Below are positions 6,376 through 8,029 of a DNA stretch of 8,029 bases, one piece after another. Positions within the stretch are counted from its first letter, which is position 1. The number at the start of each line of letters is the position of its first letter. A model generated the notes under the pieces. That model saw only the letters and a program-made list of their open reading frames with translations. It made no database searches and was not told where the DNA came from. The position numbers were made by a program, and so were the translations under genes. This DNA is from Actinomycetes bacterium (GTDB lineage Bacteria; Actinomycetota; Acidimicrobiia; Acidimicrobiales; Microtrichaceae), in assembly GCA_023437745.1 (NCBI GenBank), contig JAEZFI010000153.1:1-8029 (forward strand), in the 5' to 3' direction.

Positions 6376-7314
6376 ATGAGCGGTCCCGTCACCCCCGCGG
6401 ACTCGACCCCGGCCCCCGAGCCCGCCGACGTGGAGCCGAGGGTCGTGGAGGTCCTCGACAGCCGCGAGGCGCAGGTCGGCGAGATGCGGGTGCGTCGAGC
6501 GCTGCCGAGACGTCACCACCGGACGGTCGGGGCGTGGTGCTTCGCCGACCACATGGGACCGGTCGCCATCGAGCTGGACGGCGGCATCGACATCGGCCCG
6601 CACCCGCACATGGGGCTCCAGACCGTCACGTGGCTGCTCGCAGGCGAGATCCTCCACCGCGACAGCCTGGGCTCCGAGCAGCTGATCCGTGCCGGTCAGC
6701 TGAACCTCATGACGGCCGGCCACGGCGTGTCGCACTCGGAGGAGGGCACAGGCCGCTACCGCGGCGACCTCCACGGCATCCAGCTGTGGGTCGCCCAACC
6801 CGAGGCGACCCGGCACGGCCCTGCTGCGTTCGAGCACCACGCCGAGCTGCCGGCGGTCGAGCTGGACGGTGCTCGTGCGACGATCGTGGTCGGGGAGTTC
6901 GGCGGTGTGGCCTCCCGGGCCCGCTGCGACACCGAGCACGAGGGGGTGCAGCTCGACCTCCGCCCGGGCACCGTGACCGCACCGCTCGACGCCTCCCACG
7001 AGTACGCCGTCGTGGTGCTCGACGGTGCCCTCGAGTGCGAGGGTGCCGTCGTCGAGCCGGGGCACCTTGCCTACCTCGTCACGGGACGTGACGAGATCGC
7101 GTTCGCCACGAGCGCGGGTGCGACGGCGATGCTCCTCGGGGGGAAGCCCTTCCCCGAGGAGATCCTGATGTGGTGGAACTTCGTGGCGAGGTCCAACGAC
7201 GAGGTCGACGCCGGCTACGCCTCGTGGACGGCGGACGACGGTCGTTTCGGCACCGTCGACTCGTCGCTCGATCGCATCCCGGCGCCCCGCCCCATGTGGT
7301 CCACGCGCGGCTGA
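6376..7314 (+). CDS. Pirin family protein
   Basis: A 312-residue bicupin of the pirin family, iron-binding proteins variously described as redox sensors, regulators or quercetin dioxygenases. The metal site is intact: H76 and H78 in GPHPHMGLQTVTWLLAG, H120 and E122 in GHGVSHSEE, with the same spacing as in characterised pirins. Other family blocks are FADHMGP (56-62), the LHGIQLWVAQP segment, the second cupin (about 190-265) and the C-terminal region PFPEEILMWWNFVARSNDEV, followed by GRFGTVDSSLDRIPAP. ATG 6376 has AGGA 7 nt upstream. An N-terminal Pro/Glu-rich stretch of about 20 residues precedes the usual pirin start. The gene is divergent from the glycosidase gene and its last 100 nt overlap the 3' end of the convergent metal ATPase gene. 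No specific substrate or partner can be inferred. Confidence 0.94.
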   Translation: MSGPVTPADSTPAPEPADVEPRVVEVLDSREAQVGEMRVRRALPRRHHRTVGAWCFADHMGPVAIELDGGIDIGPHPHMGLQTVTWLLAGEILHRDSLGSEQLIRAGQLNLMTAGHGVSHSEEGTGRYRGDLHGIQLWVAQPEATRHGPAAFEHHAELPAVELDGARATIVVGEFGGVASRARCDTEHEGVQLDLRPGTVTAPLDASHEYAVVVLDGALECEGAVVEPGHLAYLVTGRDEIAFATSAGATAMLLGGKPFPEEILMWWNFVARSNDEVDAGYASWTADDGRFGTVDSSLDRIPAPRPMWSTRG

Positions 7315-8029
7315 GCCGCGTCGGGGCGGAGGCGGAGGCGTCGGAGCAGCTGGGCGTTGAGCGCGACCACGATGGTGCTCAGGCTCATCAGGACCGCCCC
7401 CACGGCGGGTGGCATGTCGACGCCGGCCCAGGCGAGCGCCCCGGCGGCGAGGGGCAGGGCCACGACGTTGTAGCCCGCCGCCCACGCCAGGTTCTGCAGC
7501 ATCTTGCGGTAGGTCGCGCGGGAGAGGCGGATCACGGCCGCGACGCTCCGGGGGTCGCTCGACGCGAGCACGACCCCGGCGGACTCGATGGCCACGTCGG
7601 TGCCGGCGCCGATGGCCAGGCCCACGTCGGCTCGTGCCAACGCCGGCGCGTCGTTGACGCCGTCGCCCACCATCGCGACGGACGACCCGCGTCCCTGCAG
7701 CTCGGTCACCGCGCGGTCCTTGTCCTGGGGGAGGACCTCGGCGTACACCCGTGTGATGCCCAGCTCGGCCCCCACGGCGTCGGCCACCTGGCGGGCGTCC
7801 CCCGTGATCATCGCCACGTCGACGCCCATCCCGATCAGCTCCTCCACGGCGTCGCGCGCTTCGGGCCGGACCTCGTCCTCCACGGCGAAGGCACCGATCA
7901 CGCCGCCGTCGCGCACGAGGTGGAGCACGGAGGCGCCGCGCTCGGTCCAGCCGTCCACTGCCTCGGCGAGCCCGGGCGGGACCGCCGCGCCGGTCTCGCG
8001 CAGCAGCGCAGGGCCGCCCACGGCGAGGT
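7215..8029 (-). CDS. Heavy-metal P1B-type ATPase, C-terminal part, CopB-like (P1B-3) motifs
   Basis: The visible part is the end of a P-type metal transporter: part of the nucleotide-binding domain, the rest of the phosphorylation domain and the last two TM helices. Motifs include MITGDARQVADAVG, the hinge MVGDGVNDAPALARADVG and IGAGTDVAIESA. TM7 has N-LAWAA-GYN-VVAL-P, matching N(x5)GYN(x4)P, and TM8 has P-AVGAVL-MSLST, matching P(x6)MSxST. Both are what I know as P1B-3 signatures, so copper export is likely. The deciding CPx motif of TM6 and the phosphorylated Asp (DKTG) lie beyond the right edge. The frame continues into the edge without a start, so the gene is cut there. After the usual end at about LRRLRL a charged tail of 37 residues follows. 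It reads through the 3' end of the pirin gene on the opposite strand to TAG at 7215-7217. Confidence 0.92.
   Translation of the reverse strand, partial: LAVGGPALLRETGAAVPPGLAEAVDGWTERGASVLHLVRDGGVIGAFAVEDEVRPEARDAVEELIGMGVDVAMITGDARQVADAVGAELGITRVYAEVLPQDKDRAVTELQGRGSSVAMVGDGVNDAPALARADVGLAIGAGTDVAIESAGVVLASSDPRSVAAVIRLSRATYRKMLQNLAWAAGYNVVALPLAAGALAWAGVDMPPAVGAVLMSLSTIVVALNAQLLRRLRLRPDAAQPRVDHMGRGAGMRSSDESTVPKRPSSAVHEA

Noticed and set aside
6351..6392. GTG start at 6392 for the glycosidase gene
   Set aside because: It would overlap the divergent pirin gene by 17 nt and adds 14 residues of no family resemblance. ATG 6350 leads straight into RPFPDFAVASG.
5479..7485. 668-codon minus-strand open frame covering the pirin gene
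   Set aside because: It is antisense to pirin and out of frame with the glycosidase, and its composition is Arg/Gly/Pro-rich with no recognisable domain.

Overview
The window looks like chromosomal DNA from a very high-GC actinobacterium. The base composition, the GTG starts, the dense overlapping gene layout and one membrane protein of a type I associate with Actinobacteria all point that way. An Acidimicrobiia-like host is a guess from general flavour, not something the sequence proves. I see no rRNA, tRNA, CRISPR array, insertion sequence or phage gene.

Left part, positions 1-1331, minus strand. This is a compact three-gene unit read leftward. First comes a 121-residue single-pass membrane protein with an Asp/His/Glu-rich tail. 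Next is a 113-residue basic single-pass protein whose start overlaps the first gene's stop by 14 nt. Last is an ApbE-type FAD:protein FMN transferase cut by the window edge. Neither small protein resembles a family I know, and neither carries a recognisable flavinylation motif.

Positions 1332-1460 form a divergent control region with a contiguous tandem 11-bp repeat, the geometry OmpR/PhoB-type regulators bind. From it runs a two-component system on the plus strand, an OmpR/PhoB-type response regulator and a HAMP sensor kinase joined by a 4-nt GTGA overlap. The arrangement suggests this pair controls itself and the ApbE operon. A two-TM actinobacterial protein of unknown function follows, possibly on the same transcript.

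Positions 4252-6350, minus strand, hold a two-gene operon of a GH1-like glycosidase and ribonuclease Z, 2 nt apart. It converges on the two-TM gene with only 9 nt between stops. Head-to-head with the glycosidase, across 25 bp, is a pirin-family gene on the plus strand. The pirin gene then converges on, and overlaps by 100 nt, the 3' end of a minus-strand P1B-type metal ATPase with P1B-3 (CopB-like) membrane motifs, cut by the right edge.

The best candidate for something new is the left operon. It pairs two unrecognised small membrane proteins with a flavin transferase and a divergent two-component system. The rest is mainly recognisable families in an unusually tight arrangement.
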